DNA of 64,000 bases from Larsenimonas rhizosphaerae (GCF_023700005.1 NZ_JAMLJK010000004.1:1-64000); one strand, 5' to 3'; shown: positions 1 to 10,242, counted from the stretch's first letter. The notes: a model not told the origin generated them from the sequence alone. Made by a program: numbers and translations.

Positions 1-1
1 C

Positions 2-898
2 GAACAGGCGATGCAGCCGGGCAGGGCGTACGACATCAAGATCGGTACACGGGAAGTCAGCGGCCAGATCCGGCACATCGACTACCAGATTGACGTCAAC
101 ACCCTGGATCACCACGCCGCCGACGAGCTGGTGCTCAATGCCATCGGGCGGTGCCAGGTGGAGCTGACCTCTCCGGTGCCGATCGACAACTACCGCAGGA
201 GTCCGGGCACGGGCAGCTTCATCGTGATCGATCGGCTGACCAACGTGACCGTGGGGGCCGGCATGGTAACAGGATCACTGGATATTCAAACGCCTTATGA
301 ATACAGGGATAACGACAGTCCGGCAGAGGTCGTGTGGAATACGACTAGCGTGACGCCAGCAATGAGAGCTGCCATCAAGGGCCATCAGCCTCGGTGCATC
401 TGGCTTACGGGATTGTCGGGCTCGGGAAAATCCACCATTGCCAATGCGCTGGAAGTAGAAATGAACCGCCATGGCTATCACACCATGCTGTTGGACGGTG
501 ACAACATTCGCCATGGTCTTTGCAAGGATCTAGGAATGAGCGAGGCGGATCGCAATGAAAATATTCGCCGGGTAGGTGAGCTTGCAAAAATCTTTGTTGA
601 TGCCGGTTTAGTCGTGATTACCGCCTTTATTTCACCGTATCGGGCCGACCGAAAAGAAGCCCGCGTACTGTTTGATGAGGGGGATTTTGTCGAGGTGTTC
701 ATAGATACGCCCCTGACTGTCTGCGAGCAGCGTGATCCTAAAGGGCTTTATAAAAAGGCGCGGGAAGGAAAAATAAGAGATTTTACCGGTATCGATAGTC
801 CCTATGAGACGCCGATGGATGCCGAGGTGGTGCTGAAGGCAGGACAGTATGATCAACATGCGCTTGTCAGCCAGTTACTAAAGGCACTTCAGCGCTGA
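2..898 (+). CDS. cysNC: Bifunctional sulfate adenylyltransferase subunit 1 / APS kinase, C-terminal part
   Basis: The gene enters from the left edge of the window, so only about 298 C-terminal residues are visible. Roughly the first 90 match the last beta-barrel domain of the EF-Tu-like CysN GTPase, which with CysD makes adenylyl sulfate (APS) from sulfate and ATP. From about residue 120 an APS kinase domain follows, with the P-loop GLSGSGKST and the motif DGDNIRHGL; this domain phosphorylates APS to PAPS. The fused CysN-CysC order is the NodQ type. PAPS is the donor for the sulfotransferases encoded just downstream, so its place next to the rhamnose genes fits supply for polysaccharide sulfation, although assimilatory sulfate reduction is also possible. 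Confidence 0.93.
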   Translation, partial: EQAMQPGRAYDIKIGTREVSGQIRHIDYQIDVNTLDHHAADELVLNAIGRCQVELTSPVPIDNYRRSPGTGSFIVIDRLTNVTVGAGMVTGSLDIQTPYEYRDNDSPAEVVWNTTSVTPAMRAAIKGHQPRCIWLTGLSGSGKSTIANALEVEMNRHGYHTMLLDGDNIRHGLCKDLGMSEADRNENIRRVGELAKIFVDAGLVVITAFISPYRADRKEARVLFDEGDFVEVFIDTPLTVCEQRDPKGLYKKAREGKIRDFTGIDSPYETPMDAEVVLKAGQYDQHALVSQLLKALQR

Positions 899-1010
899 TG
901 TTTATGCGGAAGATAATTTGACCTGTTGCCGAGACCATGACGTCGTTGGCGCAGGTGTATCAAGTGGTTGAGCCGAGTTTGTGCTGACACTACATGAATA
1001 AGGGATGGCG

Positions 1011-2069
1011 ATGACAATTCTTGTGACAGGTGGGGCCGGATTTATTGGTTCCAACTTTGTACTGGACTGGCTGGCTCACCATGATGAGCCAGTGATTAAT
1101 CTGGACCTGCTGACCTACGCCGGAAATCTGGCCAACCTTGAACATCTGGAAGGTGATGACCGTCACGTATTTGTTCATGGCGATATTGGTGACCATGACT
1201 GTGTTATCGGTCTGCTCGACAGGCATCAGCCCCGTGCTGTCATCAATTTTGCAGCCGAGTCACACGTAGACCGCTCTATCCATGGTCCGGAAGATTTTAT
1301 CCAGACCAATATGGTCGGAACGTTTCGATTGCTTGAGGCCGTTCGCCAGTACCATCGGAATATGAATGAAGAAGCAGCTGCAGGTTTTCGTTTTCTGCAT
1401 GTGTCGACCGACGAGGTATATGGCTCTCTGGAGGCTGATGCCCCCGCCTTTACCGAGCAGCATCGCTATGAACCGAATAGCCCTTATTCGGCATCTAAAG
1501 CGGCTTCAGATCACCTGGTTAGGGCCTACCATCATACCTATGGTCTGCCGGTACTAACGACAAACTGTTCCAACAACTACGGGCCGTATCACTTTCCCGA
1601 GAAACTGATACCGCTGGTCATTCATAACGCCTTGGGCGGCCGTGACTTACCTATCTACGGAGATGGTCAGCAGGTAAGAGACTGGTTGTTTGTGACGGAT
1701 CATTGCAGTGCCATTCGTCGTGTACTGGAGGCGGGTACGACAGGTGAGGTCTACAACGTGGGTGGCTGGAATGAAAAGGCCAATCTCGATGTGGTTCATA
1801 CATTGTGCGATATCCTGGACGAGGAAGCCCCGCGGAGTGACGGTGCCTCCTACCGTAGCCAGATCACATTCGTGACTGATCGCCCGGGCCATGATCGGCG
1901 TTACGCCATTGATGCGACCCGACTGGAGCGCGAACTGGGCTGGCGACCGAAGGAAACCTTCGAGACAGGTATTCGCAAGACTGTGCAATGGTATCTGACC
2001 AATCAAACGTGGGTTGAAAATGTCACCAGCGGAGCTTATCGCGAATGGGTCAACAAACAGTACCAGTAA
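1011..2069 (+). CDS. rfbB: dTDP-glucose 4,6-dehydratase
   Basis: Extended short-chain dehydrogenase that converts dTDP-glucose to dTDP-4-keto-6-deoxyglucose, step two of dTDP-L-rhamnose synthesis. Visible are the NAD-binding GGAGFIGS near the N-terminus, the catalytic Tyr-Lys pair YSASK (Tyr159, Lys163) and the family segment HVSTDEVYGSL. The length of 352 residues is normal. Two in-frame ATGs exist, at 1005 and 1011. The AAGGG at 1000-1004 sits six bases before 1011 but directly abuts 1005, so 1011 is preferred. It is first in the set rfbB-rfbD-rfbA-rfbC. Confidence 0.96.
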   Translation: MTILVTGGAGFIGSNFVLDWLAHHDEPVINLDLLTYAGNLANLEHLEGDDRHVFVHGDIGDHDCVIGLLDRHQPRAVINFAAESHVDRSIHGPEDFIQTNMVGTFRLLEAVRQYHRNMNEEAAAGFRFLHVSTDEVYGSLEADAPAFTEQHRYEPNSPYSASKAASDHLVRAYHHTYGLPVLTTNCSNNYGPYHFPEKLIPLVIHNALGGRDLPIYGDGQQVRDWLFVTDHCSAIRRVLEAGTTGEVYNVGGWNEKANLDVVHTLCDILDEEAPRSDGASYRSQITFVTDRPGHDRRYAIDATRLERELGWRPKETFETGIRKTVQWYLTNQTWVENVTSGAYREWVNKQYQ

Positions 2070-2962
2070 AGCTTTTGCTTTTGGGCGCCAATGGCCAGGT
2101 CGGATGGGAGTTGCAGCGCTCTCTGGCTCCTTTGGGCGAGGTGGTTGCCTGCACGCGAGAGCAGGCCGATCTGTCCCGGCCCGAGAGTTTGAAAGCACTG
2201 GTTGATGCCCATGCTCCTCAGGCCATCATCAATGCGGCAGCGTACACTGCGGTAGACAAGGCCGAAGATGATGAAGCGACTGCGAGGCTTGTCAATGCAG
2301 AGGCCGTGCGAGTTCTGGCCGATTGCGCGAATGCTACGGGTGCTGTTTTCGTCCATTACTCGACGGATTATGTATTCGATGGCACGTATGAACTGGGTTA
2401 CGAGGAAGATGCCGAGACAGGCCCTTTAAGTGCCTATGGACGTACCAAGTTGGCCGGGGAGCGAGAGATTACGGCCAGTGGCTGCCTGGGTTATATCTTC
2501 CGCACCAGCTGGGTGTATGCCGCACGGGGAGGGAACTTCGCCAAAACCATGCTGCGCCTGGCCAGCGAGCGAGATGAACTTAATGTGGTGGCTGATCAGT
2601 ACGGAGCCCCGACCAGTGCAGAATTGATTGCCGATGTTACTGCGCAGGTGGTGGCTCGTGCTCTTGACGATCGTAACTTTGCCAGGCGTACCAGTGGTAT
2701 CTATCACCTGGCGGCCGGTGGGCACACCACCTGGCATGGGTTTGCACGATTTGTAATCCAGCATGCCAATGCCCTGGGATATGAAACGCGGCTTTCAGCT
2801 GAAGAGATTCGACCGATTACAACGGCCGAATTTCCGGTACCTGCACGTCGGCCGGCGTACTCACTTTTCAATACCGACAAGCTGTGCAGCACCTTTGGTC
2901 TGATGCTGCCCCGGTGGCAGCTTCATGCAGAGCGCATGATGGTTGAATATCTGAATAAATAG
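2045..2962 (+). CDS. rfbD: dTDP-4-dehydrorhamnose reductase
   Basis: NADPH-dependent reductase for the last step of dTDP-L-rhamnose synthesis. The Rossmann motif GANGQVG lies at about residues 14-20, the segment VHYSTDYVFDG is typical of RmlD, and YGRTK (Tyr131, Lys135) is the catalytic pair. It is 305 residues long, as usual. The start overlaps the end of rfbB by 25 bases, which suggests translational coupling; there is no later in-frame ATG before the Rossmann strand. Confidence 0.95.
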   Translation: MGQQTVPVKLLLLGANGQVGWELQRSLAPLGEVVACTREQADLSRPESLKALVDAHAPQAIINAAAYTAVDKAEDDEATARLVNAEAVRVLADCANATGAVFVHYSTDYVFDGTYELGYEEDAETGPLSAYGRTKLAGEREITASGCLGYIFRTSWVYAARGGNFAKTMLRLASERDELNVVADQYGAPTSAELIADVTAQVVARALDDRNFARRTSGIYHLAAGGHTTWHGFARFVIQHANALGYETRLSAEEIRPITTAEFPVPARRPAYSLFNTDKLCSTFGLMLPRWQLHAERMMVEYLNK

Positions 2963-3022
2963 CAAACAGGCCCTGATTGGTATCAATTTAAAAGAGGGCT
3001 TACAAATAAAAGGGACATAATC

Positions 3023-3907
3023 ATGAAGCGCAAGGGCATTATTCTCGCTGGTGGGTCCGGCACTCGTCTGCATCCGGCCACGCTTGCCATCTCAAAGCAG
3101 TTGTTGCCTGTTTATGACAAGCCGATGATTTATTACCCGCTCAGCACGCTTATGCTGGCGGGTATTCAGGACATTCTCATCATTTCGACTCCCCAGGACA
3201 CGCCACGTTTTGAGCAGCTTCTAGGTGACGGCAGCCAGTGGGGCGTCAACCTGCAGTACGCGGTGCAACCCTCTCCGGATGGGCTGGCTCAGGCCTTTCT
3301 GATCGGAAGTGAGTTTCTTGGCAATAGCCCCTGTGCGCTGGTGCTGGGGGATAATATTTACCACGGTCAGAATTTTCATGTGTTGCTTCAACAGGCCAAT
3401 GAACGTCGGGAAGGGGCCAGTGTATTTGCCTACCACGTTCAGGATCCGGAGCGTTATGGGGTGGTGGAGTTTGATGCGTCCGGCAAGGCGATCAGCATTG
3501 AGGAAAAGCCCGAGGTAGCCAAGTCCAGCTTTGCGGTTACCGGCCTCTATTTTTACGACGAACATGTCGTTGATATTGCCAGAGACATCAAACCCTCGCC
3601 CCGGGGGGAGCTTGAAATTACCGATGTTAACCTTGCCTACCTGAACCATGGCTTGCTGCACGTCGAGCGTATGGGGCGCGGGTATGCATGGCTTGATACC
3701 GGCACGCATCAGTCCCTGATGGAGGCGGGGCAGTTTATTGCCACGCTCGAGCACCGGCAGGGGCTTAAGGTGGCATGCCCGGAAGAGATTGCCTATCGGC
3801 AGCAATGGATTGACGCAGATCAGGTCGAGCGTCTGGCAGCGCCATTGATGAAAAATGGCTATGGCCAGTATCTGCAGCGCATATTAAAAGAGGGTGTTAT
3901 TCAATGA
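3023..3907 (+). CDS. rfbA: Glucose-1-phosphate thymidylyltransferase
   Basis: Nucleotidyltransferase that joins glucose-1-phosphate and dTTP to make dTDP-glucose, the entry step of the rhamnose pathway. The N-terminus has the pyrophosphorylase signature [11 protein letters not shown] followed by [11 protein letters not shown], and GDNIYHG marks the metal/nucleotide site. The length of 294 residues is typical. An AAGGGA Shine-Dalgarno lies seven bases before the ATG. The stop overlaps the start of rfbC as ATGA. Confidence 0.96.
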   Translation: MKRKGIILAGGSGTRLHPATLAISKQLLPVYDKPMIYYPLSTLMLAGIQDILIISTPQDTPRFEQLLGDGSQWGVNLQYAVQPSPDGLAQAFLIGSEFLGNSPCALVLGDNIYHGQNFHVLLQQANERREGASVFAYHVQDPERYGVVEFDASGKAISIEEKPEVAKSSFAVTGLYFYDEHVVDIARDIKPSPRGELEITDVNLAYLNHGLLHVERMGRGYAWLDTGTHQSLMEAGQFIATLEHRQGLKVACPEEIAYRQQWIDADQVERLAAPLMKNGYGQYLQRILKEGVIQ

Positions 3908-4476
3908 AGGCCGTACCGCAGAACATCCCTGATGTAATTCTTTTCGAGCCTCGAGTGTTTGGCGATGAGCGTGGTTTTTTCTTCGAAAGTTTCAACCAGA
4001 AGCAGTTCGATGAAGCAGTGGGTCGGCATATCGAGTTTGTACAGGATAACCATTCCCGCTCAAGCCAGGGTGTGCTGCGCGGTCTGCATTATCAGCTTGC
4101 GCCATACGCGCAGGGTAAACTGGTACGCGTGGTTGAAGGTGAGGTATTCGATGTCGCCGTGGACCTTCGTGAGAGTTCGCCTACCTTCGGTCAGTGGGTG
4201 GGTGCGCATTTAAGTGCGGAAAACAAGCACCAGCTTTGGGTGCCGGAAGGGTTTGCCCACGGCTTTGTTGTACTTTCTGAATCGGCTGATTTTTTATACA
4301 AGACTACTGATTTCTACGCGCCAAAACATGAGCGCAGTATTCGTTGGGATGATGAAACCCTTGCCATTGACTGGCCTTTAAGCGGTGATGTCAGCGTATC
4401 TGAAAAGGATGCAGCAAGCCCGTATTTTGCAGACGTCATCGCAGCTGGTGATGTGTTCAACAAGAGAGACGCATAA
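3904..4476 (+). CDS. rfbC: dTDP-4-dehydrorhamnose 3,5-epimerase
   Basis: Cupin-fold epimerase acting at C3 and C5 of dTDP-4-keto-6-deoxyglucose. Seen are FESFNQKQF, the catalytic region [18 protein letters not shown] and the second-strand segment [14 protein letters not shown]. It is 190 residues, normal for RmlC. It overlaps rfbA by ATGA, and its TAA overlaps the ATG of the next gene by one base, so the fusion protein downstream is probably translated from the same message. Confidence 0.95.
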   Translation: MKAVPQNIPDVILFEPRVFGDERGFFFESFNQKQFDEAVGRHIEFVQDNHSRSSQGVLRGLHYQLAPYAQGKLVRVVEGEVFDVAVDLRESSPTFGQWVGAHLSAENKHQLWVPEGFAHGFVVLSESADFLYKTTDFYAPKHERSIRWDDETLAIDWPLSGDVSVSEKDAASPYFADVIAAGDVFNKRDA

Positions 4477-7445
4477 TGAACGAGCAGCAGCTTGTACTCG
4501 TGGTTGGCATGCACCGCTCGGGAACCAGCGCCGTGTGCCAGTTGCTTGAAGCCATGGGCGTGGGCTTTGGGAATAATCTCATGCCTGCTGCCGAGGAAAA
4601 TCCGCGTGGTTTTCTGGAAGACCTTTCTTTGGTGGCCTTCAACGAGCAGCTGCTTGGGCATGAAATAGGGTGGACACTGATCAACCCGCAATGTAGCCAG
4701 CATCACAGCCTGGAATGGAGTAGCGCGGCGACGCATTGGTGGCACAGCTTTCTGGAGGATAACCATGAGAAGGCGATGGTGGCACTCAAGGATCCCCGTA
4801 TATGCCGTACGCTTTCATACTGGCACCCCATTCTTGGTGCGAGTGCTCGGGTCGTTTTCGTCGTACGCCACCCTTCGGATGTTGCCGGTTCACTGGCAAA
4901 GCGTAATGGGTTTGATCGCCAGCTGGGGCTGGCCTTATGGTTTGTATACAACTATGACGCCTACTGCGACGTATGCCGTTTCGGGTATTCGCGTCTCATG
5001 GTCGACTACGATCAGTTGATTGATGAGGAAGAGCGTACCGGACAGTCAATTGCCGAATTTTTGGGGCTACCTGCTTCCGGGTTTGACTCCATTGCAGAAA
5101 AGGGGCTGCGTAACAATCATCAGCGCGCTTCAGACGAATTTGAGCTATCTCAAGCCTGTGAGGCACTTTATACCGCGCTGTTATCAAATGATGAATCCAT
5201 TTTGGAACAGCTGGCCAGCTATCATCAGCACCTGTGCGCATCATTTGAGTACATCGATGGCCTCCGATGCGAACGTTACGAGGCGAATTCCCAAAGCGTT
5301 TCCAGAAAGCTTGCTGAAACCGTTCATCAGCGCAATATACTTGCTGCTGATTATGCAGAGCTTGAAAACAGCATTGACGAGCGTAATCAACATGTTCTGA
5401 GCATCGGTGCAGCACATCAGCAGACTATGGATGAGCTGGTGGCGACCAGGCTGCATCTGGAAAAACAACAGGCATTACTTGATAGCGTTTTAGCTTCTGA
5501 TAGCTGGAAAATTACCGCGCCCCTCAGGTATCTGGGGAATAGCGGGCGCAGCAATCCATGGGTCAATCTTGTCCGACATGGGATACAGCAGGGCGGTGGT
5601 GTCAAGGGCATGGTACGAAAGGCCGTACAACTTTACCGTGTTGAAGGAGTGAGCGGATTAAAGCGAGGCTTTTACAAAATTCGCGCAGGTACCATGCACT
5701 CCCCGGTTGAAGGCCCCCTATCAGCTAAGTTCCAGGGCATCGACCGTAACGATTACGCTGCCTGGGTAGAGCATTTCGATACCCTTGATGTTGCCGAGAG
5801 ACGGCGCATTATGGGGATAATCAATGCGTGGGACGAGTGCCCGACCTTTTCGATTATCATGCCGACCTTTAATCCCGAGCCTGACATGCTGCGGGCGGCC
5901 ATCGATTCAGTCATCGGCCAGCTTTACCCGCACTGGGAGCTGTGCATTGCTGATGATGCCTCGACCGATCCCGCCATTCGAGACATTCTTGACCATTACG
6001 CTCGGGCGGAACCACGCATCAAAGTAGCTTTCCGAGAGGAAAATGGTCATATTTCAGCCAGTTCCAATAGTGCTCTGGCATTGGCCAAAAACGAATGGGT
6101 GGCTCTGTTCGATCATGATGACCTGCTGACAGAACACGCGCTTTTTTACATGGCAGAGGCGATTCGTGGTTGTCCTGATGTGAAGCTGCTTTATTCCGAT
6201 GAAGACAAGGTGGATCAATACGGCCACCGTCAGGCGCCGTATTTCAAACCGGGCTGGAACCGTGACCTTTTATATTCACAGAATTTTATTTGTCATCTGG
6301 GGGTATATCAGCGCGACATTATTGAACGCATTGGTGGTTTCAGGCTCGGGCTGGAAGGGTCACAGGACCACGATCTCGCGCTTCGCTTCATTGAGCAGAT
6401 TGAAGATCATCAGGTTCACCACGTTCCTCGAGTGCTATACCACTGGCGTATGCATGCCGCAAGTACTTCAGCTGGTGGCGAGGCCAAGCCCTACACTGTC
6501 AAGGCAGGACTCAAGGCGCTCAATGAGCATTTTCAGCGTACCGGGCGGCGCGGACATGTGGAAGCCACACCGTTTGGCTATCGAGCCCGCTATACATTGC
6601 CTGATTCCCCGCCCCTGGTCAGCCTGGTGATTCCTACACGCAATAGCGCTGATCTGGTCAGGATGTGTATTGACAGCATCATGTCAAAAACGAATTATCC
6701 GCAATATGAAATTTTGCTGGTAGATAATAATTCCGATGATCCCGAGGCGCTGGCTTATTTCGCCGAGCTTGGCAGGCGTCCGAATATCAAGGTAATTCGG
6801 GATGAACAGCCCTTCAATTATTCCGCAATTAATAATGATGCGGTGGCCAGAGCGAGCGGAGAAGTCATTGCGCTGGTCAATAACGATATCGAAGTCATTT
6901 CCGAAGACTGGTTGACCGAGATGGTCAGCCTGGCCCTGCAGCCAGGGGTTGGCGCGGTAGGAGCCAAGCTGCTTTATCCGGATGACACAATACAGCATGC
7001 TGGTGTTGTGCTGGGCATCGGTGGCGTTGCCGGGCACTCCCATAAGCACTTTCCATGTACTTCGGCGGGCTATCTCAACCGTTTGAATTTGATCAGTAGC
7101 TATTCCGCTGTGACGGCGGCCTGCCTGGTGATCAGAAAATCCATTTATGACGATGTCGGTGGGTTGGATGAAGATCATCTGAAAGTTGCTTTCAATGATG
7201 TTGATTTCTGCCTGCGTGTTCGTGAGGCCGGGTATCGTAATGTATGGACGCCTTACGCCCAACTTTATCATCACGAGTCGGTCAGCCGGGGTGCAGAAAA
7301 TACGCCTGAAAAAATGGCACGCTTTAGCTCGGAAGTGACTTATATGAGAGAGCGTTGGGGCGACCTGCTTGACAGGGATTCGGCTTATAATCCGAATTTG
7401 TCTTTAATTCATGAAGATTTCAGCCTGTCATGGTCAACGGTTTAA
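4476..7445 (+). CDS. Trimodular sulfotransferase / GT2 / GT2 protein
   Basis: A 989-residue protein with three catalytic modules. Residues 1-270 resemble PAPS-dependent sulfotransferases: the 5'-phosphosulfate loop is GMHRSGTSAVCQ at about 11-22, and FVVRHPSDVAGSL at about 126-138 fits the 3'-phosphate motif. A linker with coiled-coil-like character follows. A first GT2 glycosyltransferase domain begins near 453 (FSIIMPTFNPEPDML, later YSDEDKVD and the conserved DHDLALR), and a second near 711 (VSLVIPTRNSADLV, VNNDIEVI, HAGVVLG, FNDVDFCLR). This implies one polypeptide that adds two sugars and a sulfate. The acceptor and the sugars cannot be read from sequence; dTDP-rhamnose is a candidate donor because of the neighbouring genes. 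Confidence 0.88.
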   Translation: MNEQQLVLVVGMHRSGTSAVCQLLEAMGVGFGNNLMPAAEENPRGFLEDLSLVAFNEQLLGHEIGWTLINPQCSQHHSLEWSSAATHWWHSFLEDNHEKAMVALKDPRICRTLSYWHPILGASARVVFVVRHPSDVAGSLAKRNGFDRQLGLALWFVYNYDAYCDVCRFGYSRLMVDYDQLIDEEERTGQSIAEFLGLPASGFDSIAEKGLRNNHQRASDEFELSQACEALYTALLSNDESILEQLASYHQHLCASFEYIDGLRCERYEANSQSVSRKLAETVHQRNILAADYAELENSIDERNQHVLSIGAAHQQTMDELVATRLHLEKQQALLDSVLASDSWKITAPLRYLGNSGRSNPWVNLVRHGIQQGGGVKGMVRKAVQLYRVEGVSGLKRGFYKIRAGTMHSPVEGPLSAKFQGIDRNDYAAWVEHFDTLDVAERRRIMGIINAWDECPTFSIIMPTFNPEPDMLRAAIDSVIGQLYPHWELCIADDASTDPAIRDILDHYARAEPRIKVAFREENGHISASSNSALALAKNEWVALFDHDDLLTEHALFYMAEAIRGCPDVKLLYSDEDKVDQYGHRQAPYFKPGWNRDLLYSQNFICHLGVYQRDIIERIGGFRLGLEGSQDHDLALRFIEQIEDHQVHHVPRVLYHWRMHAASTSAGGEAKPYTVKAGLKALNEHFQRTGRRGHVEATPFGYRARYTLPDSPPLVSLVIPTRNSADLVRMCIDSIMSKTNYPQYEILLVDNNSDDPEALAYFAELGRRPNIKVIRDEQPFNYSAINNDAVARASGEVIALVNNDIEVISEDWLTEMVSLALQPGVGAVGAKLLYPDDTIQHAGVVLGIGGVAGHSHKHFPCTSAGYLNRLNLISSYSAVTAACLVIRKSIYDDVGGLDEDHLKVAFNDVDFCLRVREAGYRNVWTPYAQLYHHESVSRGAENTPEKMARFSSEVTYMRERWGDLLDRDSAYNPNLSLIHEDFSLSWSTV

Positions 7446-7459
7446 CTTCGGGGCAATTT

Positions 7460-8416
7460 ATGAGTGGTTTTGTATTTTTACATATCCCGAAGACTGCGGG
7501 AACAAGCTTCAGAACTTCTCTTGAGGTTGAGTTTGGTCGTAGAAGGATATGTTATGACTATTCAAGGGACTCCAGGGTTACATCGAGAATAGTTAAAAAA
7601 TATCATTATGATCAGCGCGATGAATGTTTGTTTGGCATCAAGTTCAATAAAAAGAAATATTCTTGGCTTGTGGGTCATTTTGAGATATTTCGTTATATAT
7701 CAATTTTTAAAGCATGCATGTTTTTAACCTTTATTCGTAACCCCTGGGATAGGATGGTGTCCGAGTACGAGCATTTTGTTCGGGATAACGGCTATAAAGG
7801 AAGTTTTATTGATGTCATTGGAAGAAGTGACTTTATCAACAGGCAGTCGGTAATGCTGGCAAATGTGCCTCTTCAGGCCATAGGCTTTGTTGGTATTACC
7901 GAGTTATATGAAAGTGAGTTGATGTCACTTGAAAGGATATATGGCTTGAGAATTCCGGTCACCAGAGAAAATGTGTCTACTGACAAGTCAAGGGTAAGTT
8001 TTAATCGTCTTGATCTCGATAGGCATAAGGCTGAATTTATTGAGTTAAATAAAAAGGATTATGTTCTCTATGACTTGGCAACCCTGCTATCCAGGCAGCG
8101 TAGCGAATTGCTTGCCGGTGGCAAGGATGTTGCTCACTGTGCGATATCCAGCTGTGCGTCAGGTGCCATAGAAGGTTGGGCGTGGTTTGAAAATGATAAT
8201 ACGCCCCCAAGGGTGAAGGTATATATAAATAACGTCCATGTGGATACTATTGAATCAGATGTCCACATGCCGGGGCCATCGGTTTTCTTTCCGGAGCGCC
8301 GCGTTATAGGGTTTGTATCTAAGGCGGTTTTCAATGAAGATGATAACGTTGAATGCTTTATTGAGCAAAATGGTCAAAAATTGACCAGAGAGTATTTAAT
8401 AAATAATGAGTATTGA
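7460..8416 (+). CDS. Sulfotransferase with C-terminal accessory beta domain
   Basis: About 318 residues. The loop FLHIPKTAGTSF near the N-terminus is the PAPS-binding motif of the Sulfotransfer_2 type family, and FIRNPWDRMVSEY near residue 90 is the matching 3'-phosphate motif. After about residue 220 comes a separate module with a GWAW...P.V.VYINN...GF pattern, like the small beta-rich domains attached to multidomain bacterial glycosyltransferases. An in-frame ATG lies 30 bases upstream at 7430, but GGGG at 7450-7453 is spaced for 7460 and the P-loop strand begins straight after it. It overlaps the next gene by 11 bases. Predicted role: sulfation of the surface polysaccharide. Confidence 0.8.
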   Translation: MSGFVFLHIPKTAGTSFRTSLEVEFGRRRICYDYSRDSRVTSRIVKKYHYDQRDECLFGIKFNKKKYSWLVGHFEIFRYISIFKACMFLTFIRNPWDRMVSEYEHFVRDNGYKGSFIDVIGRSDFINRQSVMLANVPLQAIGFVGITELYESELMSLERIYGLRIPVTRENVSTDKSRVSFNRLDLDRHKAEFIELNKKDYVLYDLATLLSRQRSELLAGGKDVAHCAISSCASGAIEGWAWFENDNTPPRVKVYINNVHVDTIESDVHMPGPSVFFPERRVIGFVSKAVFNEDDNVECFIEQNGQKLTREYLINNEY

Positions 8417-9245
8417 GATATTGTTGGCCGTTTTCAATGGCGAGAAATATCTTGAGTCACAGATCCTTTCTCTGCAAATGCAGGTCTATAAGGACAAGAT
8501 GCTATGTGTACGTGATGGTGGGTCCTGTGACAGATCATTATCCATTATCAGGGAAGCTTTTCGAAAGGGAGCGCGTTACAGGATTCTGGATTCCTCCGGC
8601 AGGGTCTCTGCCAAGGAAAATTTCTCTGAATTATTGAAAAATAGTTCATCTGACTATGTGGCTTTTTGTGATCAGGATGATGTCTGGGATGCTGATAAGT
8701 TGACGCTGGAAATGGCCGAAATGCAGCATCTTGAAGCGCTTTATCCAGACAGGCCGATTATTGTGCACTGTGATCTCGAGGTAGTGGACGCTACATTGAA
8801 TACGCTTTCACCATCCTTTTTTGATAGTCAGTGTCTGCCTCGTGTTCATGGCTCTGTGCTTGATCAGATGGTCCAAAATAATGTGACGGGTTGTACTTTA
8901 CTGATCAATCGTGCTGCGAGAGATCTGGTACTCCCCATACCACCAGAGGCCATAATGCATGACTGGTGGATCGCGGCAAAAGTACGCTATCACGGTGGTG
9001 TAATTGGTTTCGTTGACCGGCCACTGGTCAAGTATCGCCAGCATGGCGCCAATGTCGTTGGCGCCCGGGATATCGATGTATTTTATTATATACGTACCCT
9101 TTTCAAGCAGTGGGGGTTTATCAAGCCCTGGTGGGCAATCTATCGGCAAGCGAGGGCGATCGATCCCGACGTCTCGCTGTGGAATATCGTGCAGCGTAAA
9201 ACAGTACTGACCTTTCGGCGCCTTAAGAAAAGGCCACAGGCTTGA
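8406..9245 (+). CDS. GT2 family glycosyltransferase, rhamnosyltransferase-like
   Basis: A 279-residue GT-A glycosyltransferase. The nucleotide-binding strand EILLAVFNGEKYLE is at the N-terminus, and YVAFCDQDDVWDADKL near residue 84 holds the DQDD metal/donor motif typical of family 2 enzymes such as RgpB-like rhamnosyltransferases. The segment GCTLLINR and a later HDWW fit the acceptor side. No membrane segment is evident, so it should act at the cytoplasmic membrane face. A rhamnose donor is inferred from the rfb genes, not shown. Confidence 0.85.
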   Translation: MSIEILLAVFNGEKYLESQILSLQMQVYKDKMLCVRDGGSCDRSLSIIREAFRKGARYRILDSSGRVSAKENFSELLKNSSSDYVAFCDQDDVWDADKLTLEMAEMQHLEALYPDRPIIVHCDLEVVDATLNTLSPSFFDSQCLPRVHGSVLDQMVQNNVTGCTLLINRAARDLVLPIPPEAIMHDWWIAAKVRYHGGVIGFVDRPLVKYRQHGANVVGARDIDVFYYIRTLFKQWGFIKPWWAIYRQARAIDPDVSLWNIVQRKTVLTFRRLKKRPQA

Positions 9246-9264
9246 GCCAGAGACTCCATTGGAT

Positions 9265-10188
9265 ATGACAGATTCATTACGTGTCGCCTGCATCGTTCCC
9301 ACTCGCAATGGCGGAGACGATATCAAGGCGCTGCTTGCGTCGCTTGCGATTCAGAAACAGCCATTTGATCTATACATCGTGGATTCCAGTTCCGAGGATG
9401 ATAGTCGCCTCGCAGCACGTGCTGCTGGTGCAGAGGTGACGGAAATAAATGTTGAGACATTTGACCATGGCGGGACGAGGCAGCGCATGGTCGATACGCT
9501 GGAGCAGTATGATATATGCACGTTTCTAACACAGGACGTTGTATTGGCTGACGCCTTGGCTCTTGAGCGTCTTGTGGATGCGTTTGATGACCACCAGGTT
9601 GGCGCAGCCTATGGGCGCCAGCTTCCACGAGCTGATGCAACACCTTTTGCGGCATTTCTGAGAGACTTTAATTATCCGGGCGTATCGCGTCGGCAATCGC
9701 TGGCCTCCATTCCTTCATTTGGGATGAAAACGGTCTTTATTTCAAATTCCTTTGCTGCCTATCGGCGACAGGCACTTCAGCAGGTAGGAGGATTTCCTGA
9801 CGGGATTATTCTTGGTGAAGATGCATGGGCAGCTGCGCTACTGGTGCAGGCCGGATGGGTCGTTTCATATGTCGCAAATTCTGAATGTATTCACTCTCAT
9901 AACTATTCAATCTCGCAGGAATGGCGGCGCTATTTTGACATTGGTGTTTTCCACGGGCGTGCACCCTGGATTCTTGAGCGGTTTGGTACCGCCAGTGGAG
10001 AAGGCAAGCGATTTGTTATCGAAGAGCTCAAGTATCTGGGAAAATCAAATAAAGCGTTATGGGCTCTCTCAGTCGTACGGAATGTGGGCAAACTTGTTTT
10101 CTACAAGCTCGGTCAACAGGAAAAAAGATTACCCAACTGGCTGAAACGGCGGTTGAGTATGCATCGACGTTTCTGGGACAAGTCCTGA
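9265..10188 (+). CDS. GT2 family glycosyltransferase
   Basis: About 307 residues. The start of the GT-A fold is seen in RVACIVPTRNGGDD, followed by VDSSSEDDS. FLTQDVVLAD occupies the usual DxD position but reads QDV, as in dTDP-rhamnosyltransferases of the RfbN type. The region GFPDGIILGEDAWAAALL provides the conserved GEDA acidic pair. A TTG at 9259 could start six bases earlier; the ATG at 9265 is preferred for its codon, though its Shine-Dalgarno (GAGA near 9249) is modest. Cytoplasmic; builds the repeat unit before ABC export. Confidence 0.85.
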   Translation: MTDSLRVACIVPTRNGGDDIKALLASLAIQKQPFDLYIVDSSSEDDSRLAARAAGAEVTEINVETFDHGGTRQRMVDTLEQYDICTFLTQDVVLADALALERLVDAFDDHQVGAAYGRQLPRADATPFAAFLRDFNYPGVSRRQSLASIPSFGMKTVFISNSFAAYRRQALQQVGGFPDGIILGEDAWAAALLVQAGWVVSYVANSECIHSHNYSISQEWRRYFDIGVFHGRAPWILERFGTASGEGKRFVIEELKYLGKSNKALWALSVVRNVGKLVFYKLGQQEKRLPNWLKRRLSMHRRFWDKS

Positions 10189-10242
10189 AGAACTTCAACA
10201 GTCTAAATGAATAGCGATCACTGCAGGTCAACAGGACTAATG

